From positions 39,141,501 through 39,205,500 of the forward strand of contig JAPTOF010000001.1 in NCBI GenBank assembly GCA_028554755.1: 64,000 bases of DNA, read 5' to 3'. The stretch comes from Cordia subcordata (lineage: Eukaryota; Streptophyta; Magnoliopsida; Boraginales; Cordiaceae). Below, one piece after another: positions 61,576-64,000 of this stretch. Every line of letters starts with the position of its first letter. Within the stretch, counting starts at the first letter, position 1. The notes below the pieces were generated by a model, which was not told the origin of the DNA, did no database searches, and worked only from the letters and a program-made list of their open reading frames with translations. The position numbers were made by a program, and so were the translations under genes.

Positions 61576-61946
61576 TATACGTGATGGTTTTAGTCTTCAA
61601 CTCAACCTACATGAAGATAATATGCTTCTTTATAACCAAAAGATTATAAGGAGGCTTTGTCTAAGAGAAAATGATTCTTACATTCCCTTATATTCCACCT
61701 GCTTGCAACTCAACCTACATTGCCTCATAACAGTTTTGGTTCTCAATTACTTTTATTACATTGCACAAATATGTAAAATGATGAAGTACAATATATGATT
61801 CCTGTCCAGAAACAAGTCTTTCTTTTATGTTATTTCCATTCTTTCCATATTAAAAGTAAATATTATAGTGGCAAGTAACACAAACCAGGTAGCATACACA
61901 GGATAAAAATTAGTACCACCATTTACTACAAATATTGATATTTGGC

Positions 61947-62499
61947 TCAGTGAGCTTCAAGAGGCACTCCAACCTTCTCAGTGAAGCTCTTGATGTACTC
62001 TTTTCTTGCCGGATGATTCTCTTGTGGCCGGTTGTAAGCTGTCCACACTGGCTCGCCCACAAATAGCCTCATCAACTGCGTGCAGCACCATATACGAAAA
62101 CCGAGTCAGACCAGATTCAGCACAGGTTCCAATCAAACAACGTCAGAAAAGATTGTATTAGGTGGGTAATCACACTAAAATTCCCCAGTGCCTGCACCTG
62201 AATTGCCACTTTGGTTCTATTTGCACATGAATTGTAATAAAATTGACTGCTTCATTTACCTTAATGTAGTTGCTTGTGTCAAGGGTGAATCGGTGATAGA
62301 TTCCAGCTGGTAAAACAATTAGATCACCCGCCTTGATCAAGATCCGAATCCAACGGTCACCCTTGTCTCTGACATCAAAGTACCCACTCCCTTCCAAACA
62401 GTAACGTATTTCCTCGTCTGCATGGATGTGCTCTGTGTAGAAATTCTTCAGCTTCTGCTCATAGTTCTCGACTTTCTCAGGGCATAAGTCCAGTAGATC
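61947..62499 (-). CDS. ARD: acireductone dioxygenase, copy 2 (3' part; 5' exons outside window)
   Basis: Two exons are visible. 62499-62260 codes [15 protein letters not shown]..., the cupin core with [12 protein letters not shown] (metal ligands His, His, Glu) and [15 protein letters not shown] (fourth ligand His). 62075-61947 codes [18 protein letters not shown] to the end [12 protein letters not shown]. Frames join correctly. About 75 N-terminal residues are missing and should lie beyond 64000 or in an exon I could not recognise. The first visible exon is exactly as long as exons 4 and 5 of copy 1 together (240 bases), and the last one covers exons 6 and 7, so two introns present in copy 1 are absent here. 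All known ligands are kept, so this is probably an active enzyme of methionine salvage. Confidence 0.93.
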
Positions 62500-64000
62500 C
62501 TTCAACAAGAAAATATGGGTTCAAAACAATGGCATGGTTCAGTATTATCCCATACATAAAACAATCTGGAATATGTCTATTTGATGGGCAAAAGGGTCAA
62601 TGTTACAGAAGGGTTTGGAGGCTGCTACTAACGATTAAGCACGCAATAACCTAATTATTGGACATGGACACTAAAGCATGCTAAGATTTTGTATTTAACC
62701 AGGGGAAAAAGAAAAAAAAAGCAAAAAGGCAGCTTAATAATCATTGCCGAAGTGAAGAATTTTTATAGTTGAAAACAATTGCCAGAACTGATGAATGGTC
62801 AGAGAAGGGAAACAATAAGAAAAGAAGAAGCACATTTCAGCAAACCTATTCAGATATTGCCATAACATATTGTAACCATATTAAAACAAATAACAAGAAG
62901 AGAATAAAAGCTAGTGGGATGGGGTAAGCTGACAACTGATACGCAAAGACGCGCTCTGCACATAATCTAATATTCAATCCATTAAACGTTGAATGTGTTC
63001 TCTCTTTGAAAAGTATTATGCAGGCTACTAACCATATAAACTAGAGATTCAATAGCTCTTCTTATCTTCTAGCAGAAGGTTGTGAAGATATATTGATGCA
63101 CCAAGTCATACTGATTCGAAATCAGTACCACCTCTTCATGAACAAGATTGATTTTTTGCTCATGAAATTATGTGGACTTCAACTTTTCCAACTGTTCATG
63201 GACTGATATCAAGTAAGCATGTATTCAATATGCAAACTGAGGATTGTTAAGACTAATCTCCAAATTCATTAGAGTTAAATCCAGATCAGGCTTTAGTCAT
63301 TGCCAGATGAGAGAATTATCAAAAAGAATCAATAGAAAAGTAGTTTCTTCAACGTTCAAAATAATATAAAAAGGAACTAAAGAATCATCAATTAGCAGCC
63401 TACTAAGAACTGAAAGTAAGTAAGATGAAATTTAACCATATATTCATTTTGTACATATCACCAGAACTGCTCTCATCCTGGCTACCATGCTTTGCATTGC
63501 CTTCACATCTAAGAACTTCACTTCTCAGTTTGAGCCTTTGAGGATACAATATGAATGAAAATGGTCAGAACTTGCATGGTATATTAATCTCTGTAACAGT
63601 TTCTGCAATATTTTGAAGGGGTCCTCTCAACGAACTTTCCAATATGAAACAAATTCGGCTCTCTTCCTGGTTTCTGATAAAATTGGTAATGAGTCAGATG
63701 CCAACTTGCTGTTTTTAAAGGGTAAAGAACATTTAGGCATTTATAACTTATAAATCAACATAAATATTATTCCTGCTCCATCTCTCTGAAATGTATATCT
63801 CCTTCTTTAAAAGTTCAGCTGCCTATCAATAATTGTCTGTCACCATCATTTCTCTGCTTCTCTATTTTCTTTTTTCTGTTCCACTATCATCAAAGGAGGA
63901 CTTCAGTTCTATCCAATTCAACATTAAGTTTTCTTTCAGTACTCCAGAAGAAAAAAGAGATTGCAAAAGTTCTAGTCCAAAACTAATTTCCAGATTAATA
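62500..64000. other. intron or 5' region of ARD copy 2
   Basis: At least 1.5 kb upstream of the first visible exon, with no stretch resembling the expected ARD N-terminal residues on the minus strand. It is AT-rich and without definable repeats. Most simply it is one long intron that runs past the window. Confidence 0.55.

Larger units (their letters stand above)
60593..61946. other. spacer between the two ARD genes
   Basis: 1.35 kb that holds the promoter of copy 1 (TATA candidate at 60641-60649), a 75-bp minisatellite (about 61360-61575) and the 3' flank of copy 2. Open frames in the repeat are artefacts of its 75-base (25-codon) period. Confidence 0.7.

Noticed and set aside
61310..61649. 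Leu/Phe-rich plus-strand frames that look like repeat proteins
   Set aside because: Period of 25 codons equals the 75-bp DNA minisatellite; two different frames are open, as expected from repeat DNA without selection.
63421..63600. Possible ARD copy 2 upstream exon (GAATATATG before a GT)
   Set aside because: The rest of the translated text does not match the ARD N-terminal region, so I leave the exons outside the window.

Overview
This looks like nuclear DNA from a core eudicot plant. It is AT-rich, its genes are split by spliceosomal introns (GT..AG, often with long AT-rich introns), and the spaces between genes hold microsatellites, MITEs, a SINE, LTR remnants and a Mutator-like element. 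I cannot name the species from sequence alone.

All six recognisable host genes lie on the minus strand. From left to right they are: (1) 6180-16612, a large cytosolic leucine-rich-repeat kinase with a middle EDR1/transglutaminase-like domain (11 coding exons, 1135 aa); (2) 25835-28634, an aluminium-induced/TSJT1-like (Wali7) protein with YGL and LRDR motifs (4 exons, 252 aa); (3) 43008-46096, a p24 beta-type cargo receptor of the early secretory pathway (4 exons, 217 aa); (4) 48754-51499, a class A heat-shock factor, HSFA6b-like (2 exons, 348 aa); (5) 56430-60592, acireductone dioxygenase (7 exons, 200 aa); (6) 61947-62499, a second acireductone dioxygenase in tandem, whose 5' exons lie outside the window. 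From memory, Arabidopsis carries HSFA6B, p24beta3 and the YGL/LRDR gene side by side (about AT3G22830-AT3G22850) in the same order, which supports these identities.

The most striking non-host object is a 6,903-bp Mutator-like element at 34962-41864, with about 108-bp terminal inverted repeats and a perfect 9-bp target duplication. It holds a decayed MURA-type transposase (minus strand) and a decayed plant mobile domain (PMD, MAIN-like) gene (plus strand) that converge on each other. Clusters of a GAATGCG motif lie just inside both ends.

Other mobile DNA includes: a 932-bp element with a 9-bp target duplication but no obvious inverted ends (17110-18041); a hAT-like element (18884-19755); a MITE-rich block at 20640-25178 with an inverted pair that forms a large palindrome; a tRNA-type SINE with a 16-bp target duplication and internal duplications (29896-30286); a PIF/Harbinger-like element (33600-34475) inserted in a Copia-like LTR remnant; and a foldback in an intron of the LRR kinase gene (7541-7726). 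The regions 1-6179 and 51500-56429 contain no gene I can support.

The host genes do not form one pathway. Two (HSF and YGL/LRDR protein) belong to families known for stress or sugar response, and the ARD pair serves methionine salvage.
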